Assembly: GCA_964428355.1 (NCBI GenBank)
Contig: CAYRYU010000035.1
Location: 1 to 64,000 of the forward strand
Source of the DNA: CAYRYU01 sp964428355
Lineage (GTDB): Bacteria > Muiribacteriota > Ozemobacteria > Ozemobacterales > Ozemobacteraceae
Reading direction: 5' to 3'
DNA: 64,000 nt
The notes under the pieces were generated by a model. The model saw only the letters and a program-made list of their open reading frames with translations, was not told the origin of the DNA and made no database searches. Position numbers and translations under genes: made by a program. Positions 52,838-61,763 of the stretch are shown piece after piece (the stretch's first letter is position 1; each line of letters begins with the position of its first letter).

Positions 52838-54646
52838 ATGGTGGAATTGACTTTTCCGAGATTTGCGAAGATACCCTTGTTCCTCGTTTTGATTATCTGG
52901 GCACTCCTTCCGGCCAGCCGGCTTTTGGCCGGTCCGCTTCTCGAAAAGGCACGGGCCTTCGACAAGGCACTCGAGGAAGAGCACACTCCGCAGGGGATGG
53001 TCTTCAACCTTCTGCCAGGCACTGACGGAAAGAGTCTCCGCCCTGTTGGCGGCGGTGATTCCACGATCTGGACCGGAGCATACATTGCCGCCCAGTGCTT
53101 CCGCTTCCGCGTCACGAAGGAACCCGCCGCTCTCGCCAACATCGAAAAGGGGCTCTGGGCTTTCCACCACCTCCACGCCATGACAGGTTCCCCCGGTTTT
53201 CTGGGACGCTGCTTCGGACCCCGGGAATGGTTCGGAAACGCCCCGGGCATGCTTCCCGGGACAGGAACCTACAGCACATTCCTTTTCCATCCCGACACTT
53301 CCCGCGACCAGTACACCGGCATCTTCCTCGCATACACCCTGGCATGGCCGCTGATACGGAACCCCGAACTCAGGAAGGTCGTCCGGGAAGACGTGGGCTC
53401 GATCGCGAAAAACCTTTCAGGGAACGGTTTGGCCCTCGAAGCGACGATCGGCCGCGTTCGGAAAGTAATGTTCAACCTCGATCCCACATACTGCTACCAG
53501 GACCGGATCACCCGTGAAGAGTGGGAATCGGTCGACGATTTCCCGGCGGAAACCCTGGCCCGCATCATCCCATTCGACGAGCGCCTCGCGCGGGCACTTT
53601 CAACGTTCCGTCCCCCTCCGATCAGAGGGGGCGAAGCGTTCAGGGCGCTTCTCATGCTCCAGGCCGCGGCCTCGATAACGGAGGACCCTGACATAGGTTC
53701 GTTTTTCCGCGACGAACTCTGTGCTCGCCGGGATCTTCCCCGGATCGCCTCCCGCTCCTGCGAGCTCCTTTCCGATCTCTACCTGGGCACCGGGGATCCG
53801 ATCCTCCTGGACATCCTCGGCGAACTTGCCGTCTCAGTTTTCCACGTCGGGCGGGAAATCCTTATCGAATACGGGATAGCCCCCCGGTCGTTCCTGGAGG
53901 GGGTTTCCCCCGCCCTCGAGATTTTCGTGGTGCCGCTTGGCCACGTTGGTGGAAAACTCCTTCTCAGGCTCTTGAAGCGGGCCAGGGATCCCGCTTTCTT
54001 CCTTGGACTTGCCAGGTTCGTCCCCGAGATTGAGTCCCTGGCCGGAACCCTCGAAGCCGTCGGATGCAGGATGGAGGCCCGCAGGGCTCTCGAGTTTTCG
54101 CGGTGGTTGAACACGGTTTCCCGTTCCAACATCGATGAGTTTTCAGATGCCATGCGCAGTTACGTGGGAACGAACCTGACGTTTTTCGCCCTCCTCGGAA
54201 TCCTAGAAGGGGACCCGGCCCCGGACCTCGCGTCAGCGGCGACCGATGCTATGCGGCGTGCCTACGTCCCCATCGAGGATGAATCCAATTCTCTCTACAC
54301 CTTCATCCGAACCGCCTATTGCAAGCCCCCCGTTCCATCACTGAGACTAGAACAAGCTAAGGAAGCGCTTCTCCTCTACCCCTCCGACCGGCACGACCGT
54401 TTGTTCGACCACAGCTCCGACCCGGGACTGGAGCTCCTCCCCTGGCCCGACCGCCTCAGCCACTGGGGTCGCCAGTCGAAGAGGATCTTCCCGCTTAACC
54501 AGCGCGCCCCGGACATCTTCATCTGGCAGGATTCGCCCCGGTCGGTCGTAACGGGCAGCCGGAGCGGAGTTCTTGTGGCACCCGTTGGATACGCGCTCGC
54601 CTACTGGCTCGGTCGCGCCCATGGTTTGCTGACAGCGGAGGATTGA
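52838..54646 (+). CDS. Secreted alpha/alpha-toroid-like protein of unknown function
   Basis: 602 residues from ATG 52838, chosen because GGAGG lies 7 nt upstream and a signal peptide follows (IPLFLVLIIWALLPASRLLAG). The mature N terminus, HTPQGMVFNLL...GGGDSTIWTGAYIAAQCFRFRVTKEPAALANIEKGLWAFHHLHAMTG, looks like the helix-pair pattern of (alpha/alpha)6 toroid glycosidases or lyases. No catalytic residues can be assigned. No TM anchor in the middle apart from a moderately hydrophobic segment near LEIFVVPLGHVGG. First of three close genes ending with a DnaE-type polymerase. Confidence 0.7.
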   Translation: MVELTFPRFAKIPLFLVLIIWALLPASRLLAGPLLEKARAFDKALEEEHTPQGMVFNLLPGTDGKSLRPVGGGDSTIWTGAYIAAQCFRFRVTKEPAALANIEKGLWAFHHLHAMTGSPGFLGRCFGPREWFGNAPGMLPGTGTYSTFLFHPDTSRDQYTGIFLAYTLAWPLIRNPELRKVVREDVGSIAKNLSGNGLALEATIGRVRKVMFNLDPTYCYQDRITREEWESVDDFPAETLARIIPFDERLARALSTFRPPPIRGGEAFRALLMLQAAASITEDPDIGSFFRDELCARRDLPRIASRSCELLSDLYLGTGDPILLDILGELAVSVFHVGREILIEYGIAPRSFLEGVSPALEIFVVPLGHVGGKLLLRLLKRARDPAFFLGLARFVPEIESLAGTLEAVGCRMEARRALEFSRWLNTVSRSNIDEFSDAMRSYVGTNLTFFALLGILEGDPAPDLASAATDAMRRAYVPIEDESNSLYTFIRTAYCKPPVPSLRLEQAKEALLLYPSDRHDRLFDHSSDPGLELLPWPDRLSHWGRQSKRIFPLNQRAPDIFIWQDSPRSVVTGSRSGVLVAPVGYALAYWLGRAHGLLTAED

Positions 54647-54652
54647 GGACGG

Positions 54653-55822
54653 ATGAAAAGACTCGTATTCCCCTTGGCGTTACTCCTTTTTTTCCCCTCC
54701 TCGAGCTGGACGGCTCCGGATATTGCCCCCGTTGAAGATATCGCCACCGCGGGCATGACAGATGCCGGCGTCGGGAAGGCGGAAATCGCCACGATCGGAT
54801 CCCTCCTGGCCACCCCCAGCCCCTGGATCGGCGGAGCGCGGGCCTCAGCCCACTCGAAGCATTTGTACAATCTCGGTTACCTGATCATGAAGTGCAGTTC
54901 CGTCAACATGATTTTCGGACTCGGCCTGACCCGCGCCCAGGTTGGCCGACTGTCGGAAATGGCCCGCGTCATCGACGCCCTGTCCCCGCCTCCGGCACTG
55001 GACGTGACTGGCACATCGGTCTTCGCGGGAGTGCATGACGGGTTCAAGCGCCTCGAGAATGCCCTTCGCCTTCAAACGAAGATCCCCGATTCATTCCGTC
55101 TGGAACTGATGAAGCTGAGGGAGGAGGAGGCCCGGCAACTCCGCGCCGGGCTCCGGTATACGACGACCCCCGTTCCTTTCAGCTGCGCACGTTGCCACAG
55201 GTCTCCCGAAGTCCAGAAATATGGATGGCCGTGGATCGACACGATCGCGAAGCTGCCAGGGATCCAAAAGGAAAAGGCGGTTTCCCACACCATCGCCCCG
55301 TTCGGTCTTTTTTCATTCCTCGCAATCTGGTACTATTCCTTCGAAATCGATATTCTCCTGACAGGCGCCCAGAAAGCCGCAGTCTCCGACTTTACCTGCT
55401 GCCTCCTTCCGCCCAGGGACTTCGCCGACCCGATCCGGATCGGCCAGGCCCGGGAAGGAGAGTGGGAGACGAAGACCCTGGAAAAGATCCGTGGGGCGAA
55501 CCGTTTCTCCCTCCCTTTCGTGAGGTATGGGATCAAGAGCTTCATGGAAAGGAAGGAAAAGGCCATCAGGCCAGGGACTTCCGCGTCCCAACTCGCGGAG
55601 ATCGACAAGGAGATCGACGACCTGATCAAAAAGACCCGCGAACTGTCCGAGGTCGATTTCACGCTTCAAAAGCATGAACTGGCGGCTGTTCTCACACGCC
55701 GGATATCGTCACCCGGTTCGGAAGCGCAGAAGAGGTTCAAGACCGCCATGTTCCTGCTGATGCCCGGGTCCTCACTCGTTTATCGTGGCATGCCCGGAGG
55801 TGGATCCTCCGAAGCCGATTAG
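54653..55822 (+). CDS. Secreted protein with single CxxCH motif, function unknown
   Basis: 389 residues; ATG 54653, 6 nt after the preceding stop. A signal peptide is evident (RLVFPLALLLFFPSSSWTA). One CARCH (C178-H182) could bind c-type haem covalently; other cysteines are C81 and CC in FTCCLL. The region around the motif is flanked by helices (FRLELMKLREEEARQL). Membrane-like stretches include APFGLFSFLAIWYYSFEIDILL. I do not recognise a family. The GTG of the polymerase gene follows after 14 nt. Confidence 0.7.
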   Translation: MKRLVFPLALLLFFPSSSWTAPDIAPVEDIATAGMTDAGVGKAEIATIGSLLATPSPWIGGARASAHSKHLYNLGYLIMKCSSVNMIFGLGLTRAQVGRLSEMARVIDALSPPPALDVTGTSVFAGVHDGFKRLENALRLQTKIPDSFRLELMKLREEEARQLRAGLRYTTTPVPFSCARCHRSPEVQKYGWPWIDTIAKLPGIQKEKAVSHTIAPFGLFSFLAIWYYSFEIDILLTGAQKAAVSDFTCCLLPPRDFADPIRIGQAREGEWETKTLEKIRGANRFSLPFVRYGIKSFMERKEKAIRPGTSASQLAEIDKEIDDLIKKTRELSEVDFTLQKHELAAVLTRRISSPGSEAQKRFKTAMFLLMPGSSLVYRGMPGGGSSEAD

Positions 55823-55836
55823 GGGAAGGACCATAC

Positions 55837-58800
55837 GTGACCCTGGACCCCACCAGGACATTCGGCCCCCTGGGGTGCTTCACGGCATACTCGTTCGGGG
55901 AGGGAACCTGCCGGCCCGAACGCATTGCGAAGGCGATTTCAATGGCCGGCCACCGGATCATGCCCCTAACCGATACCGGCGGATACTGGGGCCTCGTCGA
56001 GGCGATCAAGGCCGCCCGCGCAAATGGGCTTGCGCTTCTCTCGGGAGTTTCCTTCCCTCTATCCGATGGGTTTATCATCCTCTACCCGGGAGACGAGGCG
56101 GGATTCAAGTCCGTATGTCGCTTGACTAGCGAGTTTCACGAGATCCGGGAAACCCGCCATCCACGATCGACGAAAAATCCGCGAGTCCGGGTCGTTCCCG
56201 GTTTCTCATCCAACCTCCTTGACGGACCTCTTGGAAACGGCCCCGCAGGCCGGACCGACCCCTCCCCTGCGGGGCCAGCAGGCGAGTGTTTCGGGAACCC
56301 GCCGCCCCCCGCGGTCGTGAGTCCAGGGGAGAACTTTCGGATCCCCTGGGGGACTCTCCTGGAAGGCCTTTCCGGGCAGGGCCGGGCTGTCGCAGTCGGA
56401 ACGGAAGCCATCCAGGCCTTCCGGCATATCCCAAATCCCGGTTTTGAACGGTTCTGGGGGGTCACGGGACGCGCCTCCCGCCATGAGCTGACCGGACAGG
56501 CCTCCCTGGCCCGCTCGGTAAAGGCTTCCCCCCTGGCTTTGACGATTCTCAGGGGTGCGAAAAAGGAGGACGCTCTCCTTCTCAGGGTTCTCCGGGCCAT
56601 CCATGGAAACACGCTGGCGGCACAGGTCGGGAAAGAGGATCTCCCCTTCCCCGCCCCCTCCGATGAGATGGCCCGTCGCTTCGACTGGTTCCCAGAAGGC
56701 CTCGAAGGGACAGGCCGGTTCCTGCAAGAGCCGTCCTGGCAGCCCCCCCTGGGAACTTTCTTCATGCCCAGGATAATGGCCGATCCCGGCGATTCCCTCC
56801 AGAAGCTCCGGGGGCTCGCTTACCGTGGTTTGAAGGAGAGGTTCGTCACCGTCCCCGAAAAGGCCATGGAACGCATGGAAAGCGAGCTTCGCGTTATAGA
56901 GGAAAAGGGGTTCCAGGACTACTTTCTTCTCGTTCACGAGATCGTGGTGGAGGCGGAAAGGATGGGACATCGGGTCCTGGGCCGTGGATCCGCCGCGAAC
57001 AGCATCGTCAGCTACGCACTACGGATGACCCATGTCGATCCCCTCGCCTACGATCTTTTCTTCGAGCGGTTCCTCAATCCCGAGCGGAAGTCCCCGCCCG
57101 ACATCGATCTCGATTTTTCCTGGAAAGTACGAGACGAAATCTACGAGTTCCTGCGGCGGCGCTGGGGAAAGGAACAAGTGTCCCTGATCTCGACCCACGT
57201 CACGATGGGCGGCCGGAACGCGGTCCGGGAAGTGGGAAAGACGCTCGGATTCCCGCCCGATGAGCTGAAGAGGATCAGCCGCGGTATCCGACACCTCCCC
57301 GTCATGGAGTTCCTGAAACAGGGTCCGGAACGCCCGGAGAGCCGCGACCTCCCTTTCGGGGAACCCTCCTTCCGCCGCCTTCTCAACCTCGCCGCCAGGC
57401 TCGAAGGGCTCCCGATACACTTTTCCCTCCATGCAGGCGGGGTCGTGGTCGCCCCCGGCGGGATACACAGATTCACCCCGACCCAGCCATCCTCCAAACC
57501 GATCCCGATGACGCAGATGGAAATGCACGCAATAGAAGCGGTCGGGCTCGTCAAGATCGACCTTCTCGCGCAACGCTCCCTCGGGGTTTTCGCGGACCTC
57601 ACTTCCAGGCTCGGACCCACCGGGGGCCTTCCACCTTTCCTGGACGATGTGGAGCGCCTGGCCCGCGATCCGAAGGTCGATTCCGCCCTCAGGCAGGGGT
57701 CGACGATGGGGGTTTTCTACATCGAGAGTCCCGGGATGCGGTCCCTGCTGAAGAAACTTGATTGCAGCGGCTTTTTGGATCTGACCGCCGCGAGCTCCGT
57801 GATAAGGCCGGGCGTTGCCGAAAGCGGGATGATGCAGGAATACATCGCCCTGCATCGCGACCGTTCCAGAATCGCTTTTCCCCACCCGGTCCTGGCGGCG
57901 GTCTTGCAGGAAACCCACGGGATCATGATCTACCAGGAGGACGTGATCCGCGTCGCGCATTCGGTTGCCGGGTTCACCCTCGGGGAAGCCGACTCCCTCC
58001 GCCGCGCCATGAGCGGGAAGGAGCGCGGCGACGAGGTCATGGCCCGTTCCAAGAACCGCTTCCTGGAGGGAGCGGCCCGAAAGGGTTTCCCCCCGGATCT
58101 GGCTTCCGAAATCTGGCGCCAGATCGAAAGCTTCTCGGGATACGCCTTCTGCAAGGCCCACAGCGCTTCCTACGCCGTTCTTTCCCTGCAGCTTCTATGG
58201 TTCCGGGAACACTTCCCCACCGAATTCTTCGCCGGCGTCCTTGACAACCGGGGCGGCTTCTACGGTCCGCAGGCCTACATCGGGGAGGCAAAACGGCTGG
58301 GAATCACATTTCTCCAACCCGACGTGGTCGAGGGAAGATGGGACTGCACCCCGGGCAAGGACAGGATCAGGATCGGCCTTTCTTTCGTCAAGGGGCTCAC
58401 ACGTGAAACAGTCGGAAAGATCATCTCCGAGCGTGAGCGGAAACCTTTCGAGGGGTTTTCCGATTTCCTCGCCCGCGTCGGTCCGGCGGAAAACGAACTC
58501 CAGGGCCTTCTCGACAGTGGTGCGCTCCGCTCGTTCGGGGCACCTGCCGCATGCCGCTGGGAAAAAGCCATCCGGGGTTCGGGTAACCTTTTCGCCGCCC
58601 AGAATGCCGATCTTCCGCCTTTCGTCCGGAGGATGCCCGATCCGAGGGAATGGGCCATGACCGAATGGAAGGCGATGGACCTCATGGTTTCGGCCCACCC
58701 CACCGAGTTTTTCCAAATCCCCCCCAAGGTCGTCCCCGCGGTGAATCTCGCTGATTTCCCCGGTCGCAGGATCCTGACGGCGGGTTTTCTCATCGCCTGG

Positions 58801-59019
58801 AAACCGGTGACAACCAAGACCGGTGCCAGGATGCGGTTCCTTTCACTTGAAGACCTGACCGGGGCTTTCGAAGCGACCCTCTTTCCAGGAACATTCCAGA
58901 AATACGGCCACATCCTCGGGGAGGGTGGAATGTTCCTGATCGAGGGAAGGGTCGACTGCCAGTACGGCTCCCCGTCACTTACCGTTTCCCGCATCTGGAG
59001 GCCGCCCCCGAGAAAGTGA
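55837..59019 (+). CDS. DnaE-type DNA polymerase III alpha subunit homologue with degenerate PHP domain
   Basis: 1060 residues from GTG 55837 (AAGGA 6 nt upstream). Polymerase core: GRGSAANSIVSY (382-393), catalytic PDIDLDFSW (421-429), later STHVTMGGRNAVREVGK, HAGGVVV, KIDLLAQRSLGVF, MIYQEDVIRVAHSVAGFT and FCKAHSASYAVLS. A C-terminal OB-fold (about 970-1060) is present. The N-terminal PHP domain is shortened and lacks its histidines: the usual HxHS is CFTAYS and TDHD is TDTG (45-48). The size and PHP loss suggest a DnaE2-like or otherwise accessory polymerase rather than the main replicase. Transcribed with two secreted-protein genes, which is unusual. Confidence 0.88.
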   Translation: MTLDPTRTFGPLGCFTAYSFGEGTCRPERIAKAISMAGHRIMPLTDTGGYWGLVEAIKAARANGLALLSGVSFPLSDGFIILYPGDEAGFKSVCRLTSEFHEIRETRHPRSTKNPRVRVVPGFSSNLLDGPLGNGPAGRTDPSPAGPAGECFGNPPPPAVVSPGENFRIPWGTLLEGLSGQGRAVAVGTEAIQAFRHIPNPGFERFWGVTGRASRHELTGQASLARSVKASPLALTILRGAKKEDALLLRVLRAIHGNTLAAQVGKEDLPFPAPSDEMARRFDWFPEGLEGTGRFLQEPSWQPPLGTFFMPRIMADPGDSLQKLRGLAYRGLKERFVTVPEKAMERMESELRVIEEKGFQDYFLLVHEIVVEAERMGHRVLGRGSAANSIVSYALRMTHVDPLAYDLFFERFLNPERKSPPDIDLDFSWKVRDEIYEFLRRRWGKEQVSLISTHVTMGGRNAVREVGKTLGFPPDELKRISRGIRHLPVMEFLKQGPERPESRDLPFGEPSFRRLLNLAARLEGLPIHFSLHAGGVVVAPGGIHRFTPTQPSSKPIPMTQMEMHAIEAVGLVKIDLLAQRSLGVFADLTSRLGPTGGLPPFLDDVERLARDPKVDSALRQGSTMGVFYIESPGMRSLLKKLDCSGFLDLTAASSVIRPGVAESGMMQEYIALHRDRSRIAFPHPVLAAVLQETHGIMIYQEDVIRVAHSVAGFTLGEADSLRRAMSGKERGDEVMARSKNRFLEGAARKGFPPDLASEIWRQIESFSGYAFCKAHSASYAVLSLQLLWFREHFPTEFFAGVLDNRGGFYGPQAYIGEAKRLGITFLQPDVVEGRWDCTPGKDRIRIGLSFVKGLTRETVGKIISERERKPFEGFSDFLARVGPAENELQGLLDSGALRSFGAPAACRWEKAIRGSGNLFAAQNADLPPFVRRMPDPREWAMTEWKAMDLMVSAHPTEFFQIPPKVVPAVNLADFPGRRILTAGFLIAWKPVTTKTGARMRFLSLEDLTGAFEATLFPGTFQKYGHILGEGGMFLIEGRVDCQYGSPSLTVSRIWRPPPRK

Positions 59020-59043
59020 ATCCGGTTCCCGCGAGAAACGTTC

Positions 59044-59052
59044 TGGTATAAT
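59044..59052 (+). promoter_or_regulatory. Extended -10 box TGGTATAAT
   Basis: TATAAT at 59047-59052 with TG extension, 29 bp upstream of the VIT/vWA gene start; AGGAGAGG precedes the ATG. Confidence 0.65.
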
Positions 59053-59081
59053 GCGTCCGTATATTCCAAAAGGAGAGGAAC

Positions 59082-61403
59082 ATGAAACGTTACGTCCCGT
59101 TCTTGCTGATCCTGCTTGTTGTCTCGGGTGCCGTTGCCCAGGACCTCCCTCCGTCGCTGATGATCAGGGAAGGCAACACCTCCGTTCCCCTCGCGCTCGC
59201 CAAGGTTGAAACCCTGGTCCGCATCGTGGGGATGCTCGCCGAGACGAGGACGGTGATGACGTTCCACAACCCGAACTCCAGGCAACTAGCCGGGGATCTG
59301 TATTTCCCCCTTCCCGAAGGCTCGACCGTCAGCGGCTACGGGCTTGATGTCAACGGAGTTCTTGTAGATGGGGTCGCGGTGGAGAAAGACAAGGGCCGGG
59401 AGGTGTTCGAACAGGAAGTCCGGAAAGGTGTGGACCCCGGTTTGGTTGAATGGGTCAAGGGCAACAATTTCAAGACGCGGGTATTCCCGATTCCCGCCCA
59501 CGGAAACCGCACCGTCATGGTGAAATATGTTTCCGACCTGACCCCGTCGGGTGAAGGCTATGTCTACCACCTCCCCTTGCGGTACAAGGAAAAGGTGGAT
59601 TCCTTCTCGTTGCGGGTGGAGGTCATCCGGAGCGAGATTTCCCCGGTCGTGAAAAGCGGTGACCTCAAGGACTTCTCCTTCAAGAAGTGGCAGCAGGGCT
59701 ACTCGGCCGAAACCACTTTGGAAAAGGAACCCCTGACCTCGGACTTGCGTGTCGCCATCCCCGATATCGAAAAACAACCAGTCCTCGTCGAAAAGTCCCC
59801 CAAAGGGCAGACCTACTTCTGTCTGAACCATTTCCTAACCGGCGACCGTCCGACCGATTCCGCCGCGGAAAAAAGCCCGTCCAGGATAACGATCTTCTGG
59901 GACGCTAGCGCTTCCCGCGAAAAAGCTGATCATTCCAAGGAACTCCGGATCCTCCGGGAGTTCTTCGCATTGTACAGATCCGCCTCCATCGAAGTCTCCC
60001 TGGTTTTCTTCAGGAATGACCGCGAACCCGCCAGGACATTCAAGGTTTCCGGCGGAGACCTTTCCGCAATCGAGAAGGAGATCGCGGAAGCCCCCTACGA
60101 CGGGGGAACGCAGATGGGGTGTCTCTCTCCCGCGAAGGGAGAAACCGAGCCGGATTTCTACCTCCTTTTCTCGGACGGAGTCTCGAACTTCGGCCAGGAA
60201 AACCCCACGGGGTTGACCAAACCCCTCTACGCCTTCAGCGGCGACTCGACCGCGAACCACTCGTTTCTCAGGTTCCTGGCCCTTCAGACTGGCGGCGACT
60301 ACTTCAACCTCAACCAGGTCGAAGCAGCCTCGGTCGCACCCGCGATCGGAAAAACCGCATTCGCGTTCCTGGGTGCAGACATAGTCTCGGGTGACCTCAC
60401 CGAAACCTTTCCCAGGATTCCCAAATCGGTTCACGACCGGTTCACCCTTGCAGGGGTCCTGAATGGCGAATCCGGCAAGATCAAGCTTCGCTTCGGATTC
60501 GGTGACAAGGTCCAAAAAGAGGTCGAATACGAGATCTCGGCCGCCAAGGCTCCCGAGGGAGATCTTCTCGAACGCTACTGGGCGCAGAAAAAGGTCGAGG
60601 ATCTGATGGTCTTCCCGCAAAAAAACGAGAAAGAGATCACGTCGGTAGGGAAAAGGTTCGGAATCGTCACCCCGAACACCTCCCTGATCGTCCTCGAGCG
60701 CCTGGACCAGTATGTCCAGCATGAGATCGTTCCCCCTTCGACGATGCCGCAATGGCGCAAGGAATATTTCGAGATCGTCGAAAGGAAGGAAACCGACCTG
60801 AAAGCCGTTCAGGCCTCCAAGCTCGAAGAGGTCGTCCGGATGTGGAACGACCGTGTGGCGTGGTGGAACACCGAGTTCGAGATCCCCAAGGATTTCGTCT
60901 CCAGAAAGATGAAAAAAGGAGCCAACCGGGAAAGTTCGGACCATTCACAGGGGGCGGGTGGGGCGATTTCTGGAAACTCCAGGGCCCCCTCCTCGGAGGC
61001 ATTCGATGGGGCACCTTTGGGGTCCGCAGAGTCCGAGGAAGACAGGTCGACGGGCGCGAGGCCTCAGGAACCTATGCCAGAGCCCGAGTCCGCGGCCCCC
61101 GGCGGCCTCCCCAGCCCCTCGAAGCCCCAGAGCCTCTCGAAATCGGATTTGGGGGCAGACTCCAAGTCCTTGAGTCGGGATAAGTCCATTGGTGACGTTT
61201 CCGGGCAGGAAACGGTCGAGCCGGGGGTTGCCATGAAAGCCTGGACTCCCGATACCCCTTATCTGAAGCGGATGAAGGAAGCNNNNNNNNNNNNNNNNNN
61301 NNNNNNNNNNNNNNNNNNNNNNNNNNNNNNNNNNNNNNNNNNNNNNNNNNNNNNNNNNNNNNNNNNNNNNNNNNNNNNNNNNGTGGGCGAAATGGAGTTC
61401 TGA
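59082..61403 (+). CDS. Secreted VIT / von Willebrand A-domain protein, interrupted by an assembly gap
   Basis: ATG 59082 after AGGAGAGG. Signal peptide (FLLILLVVSGAVAQ). VIT domain about 20-210 (VRIVGMLAETRTVMTFHNPNSRQLAGDLYFPLPEGSTVSGYGLDVNG). vWA domain with a complete MIDAS: DASAS in FWDASASRE, T in YDGGTQMG and D in LLFSDGVSN. The region before the gap is Pro/Ser-rich, ending TPDTPYLKRMKEA. After the N gap (61283-61382) only GTGGGCGAAATGGAGTTCTGA remains, probably its last codons; much of the C terminus is likely missing. Family members are adhesion or assembly scaffolds, often outer-membrane or periplasmic. A terminator follows at once. Confidence 0.85.
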   Translation: MKRYVPFLLILLVVSGAVAQDLPPSLMIREGNTSVPLALAKVETLVRIVGMLAETRTVMTFHNPNSRQLAGDLYFPLPEGSTVSGYGLDVNGVLVDGVAVEKDKGREVFEQEVRKGVDPGLVEWVKGNNFKTRVFPIPAHGNRTVMVKYVSDLTPSGEGYVYHLPLRYKEKVDSFSLRVEVIRSEISPVVKSGDLKDFSFKKWQQGYSAETTLEKEPLTSDLRVAIPDIEKQPVLVEKSPKGQTYFCLNHFLTGDRPTDSAAEKSPSRITIFWDASASREKADHSKELRILREFFALYRSASIEVSLVFFRNDREPARTFKVSGGDLSAIEKEIAEAPYDGGTQMGCLSPAKGETEPDFYLLFSDGVSNFGQENPTGLTKPLYAFSGDSTANHSFLRFLALQTGGDYFNLNQVEAASVAPAIGKTAFAFLGADIVSGDLTETFPRIPKSVHDRFTLAGVLNGESGKIKLRFGFGDKVQKEVEYEISAAKAPEGDLLERYWAQKKVEDLMVFPQKNEKEITSVGKRFGIVTPNTSLIVLERLDQYVQHEIVPPSTMPQWRKEYFEIVERKETDLKAVQASKLEEVVRMWNDRVAWWNTEFEIPKDFVSRKMKKGANRESSDHSQGAGGAISGNSRAPSSEAFDGAPLGSAESEEDRSTGARPQEPMPEPESAAPGGLPSPSKPQSLSKSDLGADSKSLSRDKSIGDVSGQETVEPGVAMKAWTPDTPYLKRMKEXXXXXXXXXXXXXXXXXXXXXXXXXXXXXXXXXXVGEMEF
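61283..61382. other. Assembly gap (100 N) near the end of the VIT/vWA gene
   Basis: Exactly 100 N, so a placeholder. Flanking sequences show no duplication. The missing length is unknown. Confidence 0.95.
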
Positions 61404-61414
61404 ACGAGCCATCC

Positions 61415-61463
61415 AGCCTCCTTCCCGACTGTAGAAACTTGGGTGAAGGAGGCTCATTTTTTT
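61415..61463 (+). terminator. Rho-independent terminator of the VIT/vWA gene
   Basis: Perfect 10-bp stem AGCCTCCTTC (61415-61424) / GAAGGAGGCT (61445-61454) followed by a run of seven T at 61457-61463. Its position supports TGA at 61401-61403 as the true gene end. Confidence 0.85.
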
Positions 61464-61763
61464 GGCATTATAGCCGGTTTTCTGATAGGATTGCCACGGA
61501 GACACAGAGCCACAGAGGTTGTCGATGAATCGGGCAGTTTTCATCCCTTTTTCGGAACTCCCGGGCTTTCTCTGTGTCCTCTGCGACTCTGTGGCATTTT
61601 TCGTCGGTGACCTTGCTTCAGCCTCCTCATTGTTTCGAAGTACTCGGAATTTTCCCGAATTCGGAACGAAACCTTTCAATTTTTCGTCTCTTGGAATAGG
61701 ATCAGTAATCGGCAAAGAAATCATTCTCATCCAAACATCATCTTGCAGGAGGGAATCGGGGAA
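61464..61763. other. Intergenic region with an inverted repeat of the CACAGAG type
   Basis: 300 bp without a credible gene. CCACGGAGACACAGAGCCAC (61494-61513) is followed about 60 bp later by its imperfect complement CTCTGTGTCCTCTGCGACTC (61570-61589). The right arm is the inverted match to 26003-26032. Similar CACAGAG elements occur in many environmental genomes. Confidence 0.65.
61576..61605 (-). repeat. Dispersed intergenic repeat, copy 2 (inverted)
   Basis: Reverse complement matches 26003-26032 at 27 of 30 positions. It is one arm of a larger inverted repeat whose other arm starts near 61492. Confidence 0.7.
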
